From Sphaerisporangium krabiense (GTDB taxonomy: Bacteria; Actinomycetota; Actinomycetes; Streptosporangiales; Streptosporangiaceae): a stretch of DNA of 64,000 bases. The notes beneath the pieces are model-generated. The model did not search any database and had not been told where the DNA came from. It worked only from the letters and a program-made list of their open reading frames with translations. Both the position numbers and the translations under genes were made by a program. The stretch lies in assembly GCF_014200435.1 (NCBI RefSeq), contig NZ_JACHBR010000002.1:486501-550500 (forward strand). Direction: 5' to 3'. Shown here in pieces: positions 41,559 to 50,546 of this stretch. Position 1 is the stretch's first letter. Each line of letters opens with the position of its first letter.

Positions 41559-44057
41559 TCAGTCCTGGCGGCGGGCGCCGAACATGATCTCGTCCCAGGT
41601 GGGGACGGAGGCGCGGCGGCCTCGTCCGCCCTTGCGGACCGGGCGGGCGTTCGGCTTCGGCGCCTGCTGCGGGATGGGAGGCTCCGGCTTCGGCTTGGCC
41701 TCGCCCCCCGGAGCGTCCGGCTGCTCGATCTTGTCCGGCTCCGCGGCGGCGGCAGCGGGGCGGTTGGCGATCTCGCCGCTGTTGCGCGCGGCGGGCACGG
41801 CGACCGCGGCGTCCTCGGCCTCGGACTTCTTCGCCGCCGCCTTGCGTGCCGGGGTGCCGACAGGAGCGGGACGCGCGACCGGGGCCGCGGGCCGCGCCGC
41901 CTTCCCGGGACGGGGCTCCTCGGACGGCGTGTCGCCGCCGGTCCGCCCGGCCGGGCTCCGCGGGATCGGTGGCCTCGGGACGGGACGGCGCGGGGCACGG
42001 ACCTCCGCCGCCTCATCGGGACCCGGCGTGCCGGGGGAGGGCGTCACGGGACGCTCCGCACGGTCCTGCGCTGCCGCGACCTCGGCCTCTTCCGGCGCGA
42101 CCGATCCCTTCTGCGCGTCGGAGCGTTCCGGCGTGACGGGAACATCCGCGCTCTCCGGGACGGCACGCTCGGCCTGAGCCGGGGCGGGCTCCTCGGCCTG
42201 AGGCGGGGCGGGCCGCTCGGCCTGAGCCGGGGCGGGCCGCTCGGCTTGGGGCGAGGAGGTGGTGTCGTGCGCGTGGTCCGTGGTGGCTTCGGTCCCGCGA
42301 GGGTCCGCCTGCACGCTCTCGACCTCGGACACCGTCCGCTCGGACGCGGCGTGCTCGCTCTCGCGAGCCTCGGCGGTGCGCGCGGTCTCGACCTGAGGGG
42401 TCGTCCGCTCGGGTGTGGCCTGTTCGGGCGTGGTCGCCTGCGCCGGAGCGGCCGTCCGCTCAGCGGTGACCTGTTCCGGTGTGGCCGTGGTCGCGGGCGC
42501 CTCCGAGGACGCGGCGTCGCGGACCTCGACCGGCGCCGGCCGGTCCTGTGCCTCGACCGGCTCGACCGGGACGCGCGTGACCCTGCTCTCCTCGGCCGCC
42601 TCGCGTTCGGGGCGCTCCTCACGCTCCTCGCGCTCCTCGGCCGGAGGCGGGTCGGACTGCGTCATGGAAGCGCGGACGGCGCGGGCCACCGCCTCGGGCG
42701 TCGCGACGTCTCCCGCCCCGGCGTCTCGGTCCGGGAGGGCGTCCGTGGCGGATGGGGCGACCGGGCGTAGCGGGGTCGGCTGTGCCGGGGGCTCGGCGGC
42801 CTCGGACCGGACGCCGACGTGCTCGGCACGCGCGTCGGAACGCTCCTCACCGGCGCCGGCGAACTCCGGGCCGCGAGACGTCTCGACGGCACGAGACTCG
42901 ACCGGGGCAGGCTCGGCGGCACGGGGCTCGCCGACATGCTGCTCGGCGGGACGGGAAGGCCGGTCGGCATGGGGGAACTCGCCGGCGTCCCTGGAAGCGC
43001 GGGGATCGGCGGACGGCCGGTGCCCGGGGGAGGCGTCGTGGTAGGCGGAGGGGGCTTCCCTCACGGTGGACGACGGCTCGTCACGGAAGCGCTCGTCACG
43101 GAAGGCCGCGGGCTCGTGCCGGAGCGCGGGGGGCTCTTCCCGGTAGGCGGCGGGCGCCTGGCGGAACGGATGGCCCTGGAAGGACGGCTCGTCGTGGGCG
43201 GACGAGGCATCGTGCCGAGACGGTCCGTCGCGGAACGCGGGCCGCTCCTCGCGGAACGCGGGCCGGTCCTCGCGGAGCGGGGGCTCGTCGCGGAAGACGG
43301 GCCGCTCTTCGCGTGGAGCGGGATCGTCGCGGAACGTGGGCCGCTCGTCGCGGAAGGGGGCCTCGTCCCGGAACGCGGGCGTCTGTTCGCGCGTGGAATG
43401 TCCGGTGGTGGGCACCGGGGCGAGCTTGGCGGCCAGGCGCGGCACGAACGGCGTGACCGTGGCCTCTTCGACCGGCTCGACGTACTCGGTGGCGGACAGC
43501 CGCAGCGCCTCGTCGTCGTACGGCGTCACGTGCCGCCGCCTGATGTCGAACAGCCACTCGGCGTTCCGGGTGTGACCGTTCCACACGAAGCCGAGCTTGA
43601 TGCGCCACAGGCCGTCGTCGCGCTTGCAGGAGTCCCAGTCGATCTCGTCGCTGGGGACGCCGCGGCGGCTCAGCCGTTCGGTGACGAGTTCGCCGAGGGT
43701 GGGCCCCGGAGTGGACTCGCCCGGCAGGCGGACGGCGACACGCTGCGCCTGCTGCGCGGTGTACTCCCGTTCCTGCAGGACCGGTCCCTCGAACCAGCGG
43801 ACACGCTCCACCGGGATACCCGCGGTGGCGGCGATCTCCTCCGCGGTCTCGCCCGCACGGATGCGGGCCTGGATCTCCTTGGGGCGCAACGGACTCTCCA
43901 CTTCGATCTCGTACTGGCCGAGACGGGAGAAGTTGCCGCGGACCGCCGCGCGGAGCCGTTCGTCGACGGGAAGCGTGAATCGTGTACCCCGTCCGGCCGT
44001 AGCCAGAACGAGGTAGGTGCCGTCCTCGCTTACCGCGACGAGTCGGAGCTCCTGCAT
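41559..44057 (-). CDS. sepH: Septation protein SepH
   Basis: An 832-aa protein whose first 200 residues are the conserved DUF3071 helix-turn-helix domain of SepH: MQELRLVAVSEDGTYLVLAT, LRPKEIQARIRAGETAEEIA, VQEREYTAQQAQRVAVR-like, and the WRIKLGFVWNGHTRNAEWLFD block. SepH binds FtsZ and stimulates filament assembly during sporulation and vegetative division. Residues 240-800 are disordered and highly repetitive, with many FRDE/REERP units and long Glu/Pro/Ala/Thr runs. The C terminus KGGRGRRASVPTWDEIMFG is the conserved short tail motif. The protein is more than twice the length of typical SepH (about 350 aa), due to the linker. Confidence 0.93.
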   Translation of the reverse strand: MQELRLVAVSEDGTYLVLATAGRGTRFTLPVDERLRAAVRGNFSRLGQYEIEVESPLRPKEIQARIRAGETAEEIAATAGIPVERVRWFEGPVLQEREYTAQQAQRVAVRLPGESTPGPTLGELVTERLSRRGVPSDEIDWDSCKRDDGLWRIKLGFVWNGHTRNAEWLFDIRRRHVTPYDDEALRLSATEYVEPVEEATVTPFVPRLAAKLAPVPTTGHSTREQTPAFRDEAPFRDERPTFRDDPAPREERPVFRDEPPLREDRPAFREERPAFRDGPSRHDASSAHDEPSFQGHPFRQAPAAYREEPPALRHEPAAFRDERFRDEPSSTVREAPSAYHDASPGHRPSADPRASRDAGEFPHADRPSRPAEQHVGEPRAAEPAPVESRAVETSRGPEFAGAGEERSDARAEHVGVRSEAAEPPAQPTPLRPVAPSATDALPDRDAGAGDVATPEAVARAVRASMTQSDPPPAEEREEREERPEREAAEESRVTRVPVEPVEAQDRPAPVEVRDAASSEAPATTATPEQVTAERTAAPAQATTPEQATPERTTPQVETARTAEARESEHAASERTVSEVESVQADPRGTEATTDHAHDTTSSPQAERPAPAQAERPAPPQAEEPAPAQAERAVPESADVPVTPERSDAQKGSVAPEEAEVAAAQDRAERPVTPSPGTPGPDEAAEVRAPRRPVPRPPIPRSPAGRTGGDTPSEEPRPGKAARPAAPVARPAPVGTPARKAAAKKSEAEDAAVAVPAARNSGEIANRPAAAAAEPDKIEQPDAPGGEAKPKPEPPIPQQAPKPNARPVRKGGRGRRASVPTWDEIMFGARRQD

Positions 44058-44604
44058 GCGAGTCCCTTCGTCGTCGTGCTCATCTTCCCCCGGACCCTTG
44101 AGTCTCTCGCGAGAGCCCGTCGCCTGCCAGCACCGTACCCGGCATGTCCGAACATCGCCTTGGTCAGAGGCATGGGGTGGTGATGAGAGGCGGGCAAATA
44201 TGTCGCTTTCACCCTATCCAGCGGCTGCTCCATATGCAGCAAACGGGCTGGGCCTCCTTCCGGGATTCTCGCGAATCGCGGACCCGCGCGCCCTCCAGTT
44301 CACCCAAGAGACACCAGAAATGCCGCGAAGGCAAGGGGAACAAGGCGGCCAGGGGGCCGGGTCCTGCGTCGAGGGGGCGGCCCCGGCGGGACGGGGGACG
44401 AGCCCACGGATCCAGGAATCCACCTTCTACCGGGCAAAACCCGATCAAATGTTCAATTCCCCGCATCACGGATAGAAGCGATGTGGCGGGCTCCACAGGC
44501 GTGGGATCCGCCCGCGCGCCCCGGACGGGGAGGCGCCCACGGCACGCGAACGCACGAGCACGTCGTCAGGAGCGAGGGCCGATCCATGCGCGGCGAGGAG
44601 ACGG
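44058..44604. other. Intergenic region between divergent SepH and membrane-protein genes
   Basis: About 550 bp without a convincing gene. It should contain both promoters. A short GCGAAT-type repeat occurs at 44260-44285 (CTCGCGAATCGCGG), otherwise no clear element was seen. Confidence 0.45.
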
Positions 44605-45489
44605 ATGGCTGACAAGAACCGGCTCGATCTCAGCGCCCCGCAGGTCGTGGGCAGCGCTCTGGCGGCGGCGACGGCGGCCGTGGCGGCGTCGTCCCTCGGA
44701 GTGGCGGGGACGGTGGCGGGGGCGGCCCTGGCCAGCGCGGCCACCACGGCCGGCAACGCGATCTACACCCACTACCTGCACCGCACCAGGGACCGCCTCA
44801 AGGAGGCCCACAGCCTGATCACCGGCGCGCGGGCGGCGGCGGAGGACCACGCCCACGAGGACGCCTCGCTCGCCAGGCCCGGCGAGGAGGGCCTCGCCAC
44901 GGCCGTCCACGCCACCGTGCGCGACCACGGTCCCGCCGACCTGCCGCTCGACGACGCCGCGCCCCCGGTCGGCGCGGACCAGGCGCCCCCCTTGCGCGCG
45001 GAGGGCCCGCGCGTGCCGCTCTGGGCGACGGCGGCCGTGGCGGCGGTGGCGACCTTCGCGCTGAGCATGGGCGGCATCCTGGCGTTCGAGCTGGTCAGCG
45101 GCAAGCCGATGAGCGCGACCGTCCAGGGCAGGGGCGGCTCGGGGACCAGCTTCGGCGGACGGGTCTCCGAGCCCACGCACCCCGCCGTGGTCCCCTCCGG
45201 GACGAAAGAGCGGGACGCCCGCACGGCCCCGGACCGCGAGGCGCCGGCCAGGACCGCGGAGCCCGGCGGCTCCGCCCCCGCCACGACCGCGCCCGCGGCC
45301 CCGTCGGAGCGACCCCCGGCCTCCTCCGCGCCGTCGGCGCCGCCCGCGGACGGCACCGGTGAGGAGCCGCCGCGCGGCGCGGACACCGGCGACGGGAACG
45401 GTACGGACGGCGCTCCGGGCGACCAGGGCGGCACGACCGGTGAGGCGCCACGGGAGGTCACCGGAGAAGGCGCCCCCTCCGAAGGCTGA
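44605..45489 (+). CDS. Membrane protein with disordered extracellular tail
   Basis: A 294-aa protein. An N-terminal small-residue-rich hydrophobic stretch (about 13-52, many Ala/Gly/Val) precedes a polar region and one clear transmembrane helix (about 135-157; LWATAAVAAVATFALSMGGI). The remaining 140 residues are Pro/Ala/Glu/Gly/Thr-rich and end in GEGAPSEG, probably outside the cell. No family is recognised. The start ATG 44605 has AGGAGA nearby upstream. Confidence 0.7.
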   Translation: MADKNRLDLSAPQVVGSALAAATAAVAASSLGVAGTVAGAALASAATTAGNAIYTHYLHRTRDRLKEAHSLITGARAAAEDHAHEDASLARPGEEGLATAVHATVRDHGPADLPLDDAAPPVGADQAPPLRAEGPRVPLWATAAVAAVATFALSMGGILAFELVSGKPMSATVQGRGGSGTSFGGRVSEPTHPAVVPSGTKERDARTAPDREAPARTAEPGGSAPATTAPAAPSERPPASSAPSAPPADGTGEEPPRGADTGDGNGTDGAPGDQGGTTGEAPREVTGEGAPSEG

Positions 45490-45527
45490 CGGGGCGCGAC
45501 GTCACGAGGCGGGACGAGGAAGGCACC

Positions 45528-46808
45528 TCAGCCGAGCACCTGGTCCAGGTAGTCGTTGGAGAAGAGACGGTCCGGGTCGAGCGAGTCGCGCAGGGCCACG
45601 AAGTCGCCGAACCGCGGGTACACGCCCGACAGGTACGCGGCGTCGCGCGTGTGGAGCTTGCCCCAGTGCGGGCGCCCGTCCAGGCGCACCATGATCTGCT
45701 CGACGGCCTCGAAGTAGGCGGGGTTCGGCGTGGGCCGGTAGACGTGGCAGGCGATGTAGGCCGACTCCCTGCCGTAGGCGGTGGACAGCCAGGCGTCGCT
45801 GGGCGGGGTGACCCGCACCTCGACGGGGAAGGTGATCCGCCAGTCGCTCAGCTCGATCAGGTCGCGCAGTTCGCGCAACGCCTGCCCGAGACAGGCCCGC
45901 GGCACGGCGTACTCCATCTCCAGGAAGCGCACGTCGCGCACGCTGGTGAACACCTTGTAGGCCGTGTCGGTGTGCTCGGAGGCGCCGAGCGCGCCCGCCG
46001 ATACGCCGTTGAGCCGGGGCACGGCGGCGGGGAAGCGGGCGCCGACGGCGCACAGCGCGCCGAACAGGGTGTTCTCCAGGAACACCTCGTCCAGCCAGCG
46101 CCGCAGCGTCCCGGGCGGCGCGGCGGGGCCGGGGGAGCGGTTGTTGCGCTTCACCAGGCAGGTGTCGGTGTGCGGCAGCCAGAAGAAGTCCAGGTGCTCG
46201 TCCGCGGCGACGACCTCGTCCAGGGACGCCAGGATGCGGCTGAACGCCATGGGCGTGCGGACGCTGCGCAGCAGGAACGACGGCTCCACCCGGAAGGTGA
46301 CGGCCGTGAGGACGCCGAGCGCGCCGAGGCCGACCCGTGCCGCGTCGAACAGGTCGCCCTCGGAGACGGTGGTGATCGACCCGTCGGCCAGCACCATCTC
46401 CAGTTCGGTCACCTGGTCGGCGAGGCCGCCGACGTCCCTGCCGGTGCCGTGGGTGCCGGTCTGGATGGCGCCGGCGACGGTCTGCTCGGTGATGTCGCCC
46501 ATGTTGGCCAGGGCGAGCCCGCGCCGGTCGAGTTCCTCGTTGAGGACGCGCAGCGGGGTGCCGGCGGCGACCCGGACCCGGCCCTCACCGGCGGACAGCA
46601 CGCCGGTGAGGGCGTGGGGGCGCAGGAGGATGCCGTCGGTGAGCGCGACCCCGGTGAAGGAGTGACCCGTGCCGGTCATGCGCACCCGTGTCCCGCGCGC
46701 GGCGGCGTCCCGTACGGCGTCGGCCACCTCCCGCGCGGAGGAGGGCACGCGTACCTCGGCAGGTTCGACGGCCTGGTTGCCGGCCCAGTTTCGGAAGACC
46801 GCTTTCAT
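45528..46808 (-). CDS. FAD-linked sugar-1,4-lactone oxidase (ALO/GLO family)
   Basis: A 426-aa oxidase. The N-terminal FAD-binding domain shows VRMTGTGHSFTGVALTDG with the flavin-attachment-type motif GHSF at about 53-57 and the segment TEQTVAGAIQTGTHGTGRDVGGL. The C-terminal ALO domain ends with HWGKLHTRDAAYL and YPRFGDFVALRDSLDPDRLF. Members oxidise arabinono-, gulono- or galactonolactone. ATG 46808 is chosen because it gives the usual N terminus MKAVFRNWAGNQAVEP; an upstream ATG would add an unrelated extension. Confidence 0.9.
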   Translation of the reverse strand: MKAVFRNWAGNQAVEPAEVRVPSSAREVADAVRDAAARGTRVRMTGTGHSFTGVALTDGILLRPHALTGVLSAGEGRVRVAAGTPLRVLNEELDRRGLALANMGDITEQTVAGAIQTGTHGTGRDVGGLADQVTELEMVLADGSITTVSEGDLFDAARVGLGALGVLTAVTFRVEPSFLLRSVRTPMAFSRILASLDEVVAADEHLDFFWLPHTDTCLVKRNNRSPGPAAPPGTLRRWLDEVFLENTLFGALCAVGARFPAAVPRLNGVSAGALGASEHTDTAYKVFTSVRDVRFLEMEYAVPRACLGQALRELRDLIELSDWRITFPVEVRVTPPSDAWLSTAYGRESAYIACHVYRPTPNPAYFEAVEQIMVRLDGRPHWGKLHTRDAAYLSGVYPRFGDFVALRDSLDPDRLFSNDYLDQVLG

Positions 46809-46877
46809 GCTGGAGCACGATAACCACGAACGCGCTGACAGACCAGATACATGAGCCGGGCTCATCATGATCCGGTG

Positions 46878-48089
46878 TCAGCACGTGCTGGGGGCCTCCG
46901 AGGGTCCGGTCTCGGGGGTGCGCAGCAGCGTGCCGCCCCCGACGCCGACCGCCAGGGCCAGCAGCGCGCACCCGTACGAGAAGACGTAGGCGTTGGACGG
47001 CCCGAACGCGTCGGTCATCCGCCCGCCGGCCCAGGCGCCGATGGCGACGCCGAGCCCGACCGCGGTGGAGATCCAGGACATGCCCTCGGTCAGCAGGTGG
47101 CCGGGGACCAGGCGCTCGACCAGCGCGTAGCCCGTGATGATGATCGGCGAGATCGCGAACCCGGAGACGAACGCGACCAGCGCCATGCTCCAGAGGCCGG
47201 AGACCAGCAGGATGGGGGCCATCCCGACGGCGAAGATGATCAGGCCGCGCGTGAACCGCCGGCCCAGCGAGATCTTCCAGGCGCGTGAGCCGAACCACAG
47301 GCCCGAGATCATGCTGCCGCCCGCGAACGACGCGAGCAGCAGGCCGGAGGCCGCCTTCGCGCCGTGCTCCTCGGCGAAGGCCACGGTGATCAGGTCGATC
47401 GAGCCGAACACCGCGCCCATCGCGAGGAACACGCAGGACAGCAGCGCCACCCCCGGGATCATGATCGGGCTGCCGCCGTGCTCGGTGACCGGACGCACCG
47501 GCGGCTCGGTGCCGCGCTGCAGGGAGAAGGCGACGGTCCCCGCGACCGTGCAGACCAGCGTGAGGATGAGCCCCGCGTACGGGTTGACCATGGTGGCGAG
47601 GCCGGTGACGAGCGCGGGCCCGGCCACGAAGATCATCTCATCGGCCACGGACTCGAACGAGAACGCCGTGTGCAGCATCGCCGAGCGGCCGAGCAGGTGG
47701 GACCAGCGGGCCCGGACCATCGAGCCGAGCGACGTCGCGGTGCCGCCGACGACGACGCCCGAGGCGAACAGCGTCCACTGCGGGGCGTCGTACTCGGCGA
47801 AGAGCATCATCGACGCCAGCGCGGCGCCGTGCGTCAGGACGAACGGGATGAGTACTCTGGCCTGGCCGAACCTGTCCACCAGGCGGCCCGAGAGCGGCGC
47901 CGCGATCGCGTAGGCGACGGAGACGGTCGCCGAGATCGCCCCGGCGGTCGCGTAGGAGCCGGTGAGCGCCGAGATGAGCAGCACGATGCCGATGCCGAGC
48001 ATCGACATCGGCATCCGCCCGACGAACCCGGCGATGACGAACCCCTTGGCCCCGGGCATGCTGAACAGCCCACGATACGGCCCGACCAC
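46878..48089 (-). CDS. MFS transporter
   Basis: A 403-aa permease of the major facilitator superfamily with 12 hydrophobic helices. The loop motif GRLVDRFGQARVLI (about 71-84) fits the MFS loop 2-3 signature, and a second half copy WKISLGRRFTRGLI follows the central loop. Such single-component drug/metabolite exporters have unpredictable substrates. The GTG at 48089 (AAAGGGG about 11 bases upstream) is preferred to the much longer open frame. It is divergent from the transglycosylase gene. Confidence 0.85.
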   Translation of the reverse strand: MVGPYRGLFSMPGAKGFVIAGFVGRMPMSMLGIGIVLLISALTGSYATAGAISATVSVAYAIAAPLSGRLVDRFGQARVLIPFVLTHGAALASMMLFAEYDAPQWTLFASGVVVGGTATSLGSMVRARWSHLLGRSAMLHTAFSFESVADEMIFVAGPALVTGLATMVNPYAGLILTLVCTVAGTVAFSLQRGTEPPVRPVTEHGGSPIMIPGVALLSCVFLAMGAVFGSIDLITVAFAEEHGAKAASGLLLASFAGGSMISGLWFGSRAWKISLGRRFTRGLIIFAVGMAPILLVSGLWSMALVAFVSGFAISPIIITGYALVERLVPGHLLTEGMSWISTAVGLGVAIGAWAGGRMTDAFGPSNAYVFSYGCALLALAVGVGGGTLLRTPETGPSEAPSTC

Positions 48090-48224
48090 GACCCCGCCCC
48101 TTTCGCGCGCCCCCGGCGCACGTCGATACGAACCCGCCAAACCCTCGCGTACGGGACGCCGAGGCGGCAAGTGAATTTCGGGCAACCTACACGAATCCGG
48201 ATTCCCACGGTTAACGTGGGTCGA

Positions 48225-49460
48225 GTGTCGCAACCTTCTCGGCCGATGCCGGTGGGCGCCGCCGTGGCCGGGCTCGCGCTGCTGATCGTCCTCGGTGTGA
48301 CGGCCGCCGCAGCACTGCTGATCAGCCGGGACGCCGCCCATGACGGGGCCGCGGAGCGGACCGGGGCCGCGCGTACCGCGTTCGGCGACGTCCGCGACCT
48401 CACCGCCCCGGTCTCGCCCTTCCCCGCGCTGCCCGCCGGTCCCTCGTCCCCGGCCCGCGTCGTGCCCTCGTCCCTCACCGGCTCGGCCGTGCGGCTCACC
48501 CCGCCCCACCTGATCGCCATCGTGCGCCGCGCCCTCACGCCCGCGGCCCTGGACGGGATCTCCGCGCTGCGCGACGTCAGGAAGGTGGCCGTGGCCGACG
48601 CCGGGGCCATCCGCTTCTCCACCGCCACGCTGAACCTGCTCGCCGTGGACCCGGCGGAGTTCCGTGGCTGGGCCCCCAAGTCCGTCGCCAAGGAACCCGA
48701 GGTCTGGAACGCCCTCGCGCGCGGCGAGTTCGTGGCCGACTCCAAGATCGCCGCGTCCTATCTGCTGAAGCTCGGCGGCGAGTACGAGACCGGCGGCGGG
48801 TCGCGGCTCCGGGTCGCCGCCGCGGCGCCGCTCGGCCTGCCCGGCGTGGACGGCCTCGTCGGCAAGGAGACCGGCCGGGCGCTCGGCCTGCTCCCCGGCG
48901 TCGCGGTGCTGGTGCACACCGCGGCGGGCAAGGAGTCCGCCGTCGTCCCGCGGGTCAGGAAGCTGCTGGGCGCGGGGGCCCAGGTGGTGCCGGTCGGCCG
49001 CGCGGGGGCGCGCCTGCCCGCCTCCGCCGCGCCGTCCCCGCCGCTGGTGGCCGCCGGTGGCTCCTACCGGGTCGGGCGGCCGAGCAGCTACCTGGAGCTC
49101 TACAAGCTCGCCGCCGTCCGGGTCTGCCCCGGCCTGTCATGGACGGTCCTCGCCGCGATCGGCCAGGTCGAGAGCGGTCACGGGCGTAACAACGGCCCGT
49201 CGTCGGCGGGCGCGCTCGGGCCCATGCAGTTCATGCCCGCGACGTGGAAGGCGTACGGCGTGGACGGCGACGGGGACGGCACGCCGGACATCTGGAGCCC
49301 CTACGACGCGGTGCCGTCCGCCGCGCGCTACCTGTGCGCCAACGGCGCGGCCCAGGGCGGCGCCAAGCTGCGCTCGGCGGTGTACCGCTACAACCACTCG
49401 TGGGCCTACGTCGACAAGGTGCTGGGCATCGCCGACGGCTACGCCCGCGCCTACTCCTGA
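48225..49460 (+). CDS. Membrane-anchored lytic transglycosylase-like protein
   Basis: A 411-aa protein with an N-terminal transmembrane helix ([20 protein letters not shown], about 8-28) and a C-terminal SLT fold (about 290-400). The catalytic Glu lies in [13 protein letters not shown], followed by [20 protein letters not shown] and the [18 protein letters not shown] substrate-binding motif. It cleaves peptidoglycan glycan strands outside the membrane. The start GTG 48225 is the last that keeps the anchor. Its stop codon overlaps the end of the convergent ferrochelatase gene by 10 bp. Confidence 0.85.
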   Translation: MSQPSRPMPVGAAVAGLALLIVLGVTAAAALLISRDAAHDGAAERTGAARTAFGDVRDLTAPVSPFPALPAGPSSPARVVPSSLTGSAVRLTPPHLIAIVRRALTPAALDGISALRDVRKVAVADAGAIRFSTATLNLLAVDPAEFRGWAPKSVAKEPEVWNALARGEFVADSKIAASYLLKLGGEYETGGGSRLRVAAAAPLGLPGVDGLVGKETGRALGLLPGVAVLVHTAAGKESAVVPRVRKLLGAGAQVVPVGRAGARLPASAAPSPPLVAAGGSYRVGRPSSYLELYKLAAVRVCPGLSWTVLAAIGQVESGHGRNNGPSSAGALGPMQFMPATWKAYGVDGDGDGTPDIWSPYDAVPSAARYLCANGAAQGGAKLRSAVYRYNHSWAYVDKVLGIADGYARAYS

Positions 49461-50473
49461 ACGGCCTGAGCGGACTGCGCGGCCTGAGCCGCCTGCGTGG
49501 AACCGGCGGGCTCGGGACGGCCGGGACGCCGCGGCGCGGGGCAGCACGACGCCCCGCAGGCCGCGGGCTCCGGCTCCGCCAGCAGTTCGGCCACCATGGA
49601 CACGAACCGCGGGTGGGTGCCCGCCGTCGCCGCCCGCGTCATGGGCAGCCCCAGCTCGCGCGCCTTGGCCGCGGCCTCGGTGTCCAGGTCGTACACGACC
49701 TCCATGTGGTCGGAGACGAAGCCGATCGGCACCAGCACCACCGCCGGGGCGCCGGCGGCGGCGAGCGCCTCCAGGTGGTCGCAGACGTCGGGCTCCAGCC
49801 ACGGCACCTGCGGCGGCCCGCTGCGGCTCTGCCACACCAGGTCCCACGGCCGGTCGCCCGCGACCAGCGACGCGGTGGCGCGGAGCTGGGCCTCGTACGC
49901 CCCTCCGGACGGCCCCGAGGACGCGGCCATCGAGACCGGGATGCTGTGCGCGGTGAACACCAGGCGGGCGTCCGCGCGCAGCTCCGGGGGGAGCCGGTCC
50001 AGGGCCTCGCGCGTGTGGTCGGTCATGGCGGCGACGAAGCCGGGGTGGTCGAAGTAGTGGCGCAGCCGGACCACCTCCGGCGCGCCCGGCACCTCGGCGC
50101 GGGCCCGCGCGATGTCGTCCAGGTACTGGCGGCAACTGGAGTAGGAGCTGTAGGCCGCGGTGATGAACGCCGCCGCGCGCCGCACGCCGTCGGCGGCCAT
50201 CTCGCGCATGGTGTCGGCCAGGAAGGGGTGCCAGTTGCGGTTGCCCCAGTAGATCGGCAGGTCGACGTGCGGCCGCAGGGCCTCGATCAGGTCGCGGCAC
50301 TGCCCGTTGATGGGGCTGACGCCGCCGAAGCCCTGGTAGTGCGCCTCGACCTCCAGCAGCCGCTCGCGCGGCACCCCGCGGCCCCTGACGACGTTCTCCA
50401 GGAACGGCATGACGTCCTCGGGCTTCTCCGGACCGCCGAAGGAGACGACAAGCAGCGCGTCGTAACGTCCCAT
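49451..50473 (-). CDS. hemH: Ferrochelatase (coproporphyrin type, [2Fe-2S])
   Basis: A 340-aa ferrochelatase. Early motifs are [21 protein letters not shown] and [14 protein letters not shown]; the active-site His lies in FTAHSIPV and the Glu in [18 protein letters not shown]. Actinobacterial enzymes bind a [2Fe-2S] cluster through an internal Cys and three C-terminal ones; here SSCRQYLDD and the tail ACGASCC supply them. In Actinobacteria the enzyme inserts iron into coproporphyrin III. The tail ends in an Ala/Gln-rich extension. ATG 50473 is chosen. The gene ends convergently inside the transglycosylase stop region. Confidence 0.93.
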   Translation of the reverse strand: MGRYDALLVVSFGGPEKPEDVMPFLENVVRGRGVPRERLLEVEAHYQGFGGVSPINGQCRDLIEALRPHVDLPIYWGNRNWHPFLADTMREMAADGVRRAAAFITAAYSSYSSCRQYLDDIARARAEVPGAPEVVRLRHYFDHPGFVAAMTDHTREALDRLPPELRADARLVFTAHSIPVSMAASSGPSGGAYEAQLRATASLVAGDRPWDLVWQSRSGPPQVPWLEPDVCDHLEALAAAGAPAVVLVPIGFVSDHMEVVYDLDTEAAAKARELGLPMTRAATAGTHPRFVSMVAELLAEPEPAACGASCCPAPRRPGRPEPAGSTQAAQAAQSAQAVQE

Positions 50474-50546
50474 GGGACCATCCAACCGCATGTCCCGGGG
50501 TGCGGGTGCTATGGGACCGGCAGGCCATGAGGGTAGGTTCGGAAAA

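Noticed and set aside
42780-43400. Dense short repeats that might suggest a CRISPR-like or tandem repeat array
   Set aside because: They are codon-level repeats of the FRDE/REERP units inside the SepH linker, with variable spacing and no conserved spacer pattern.
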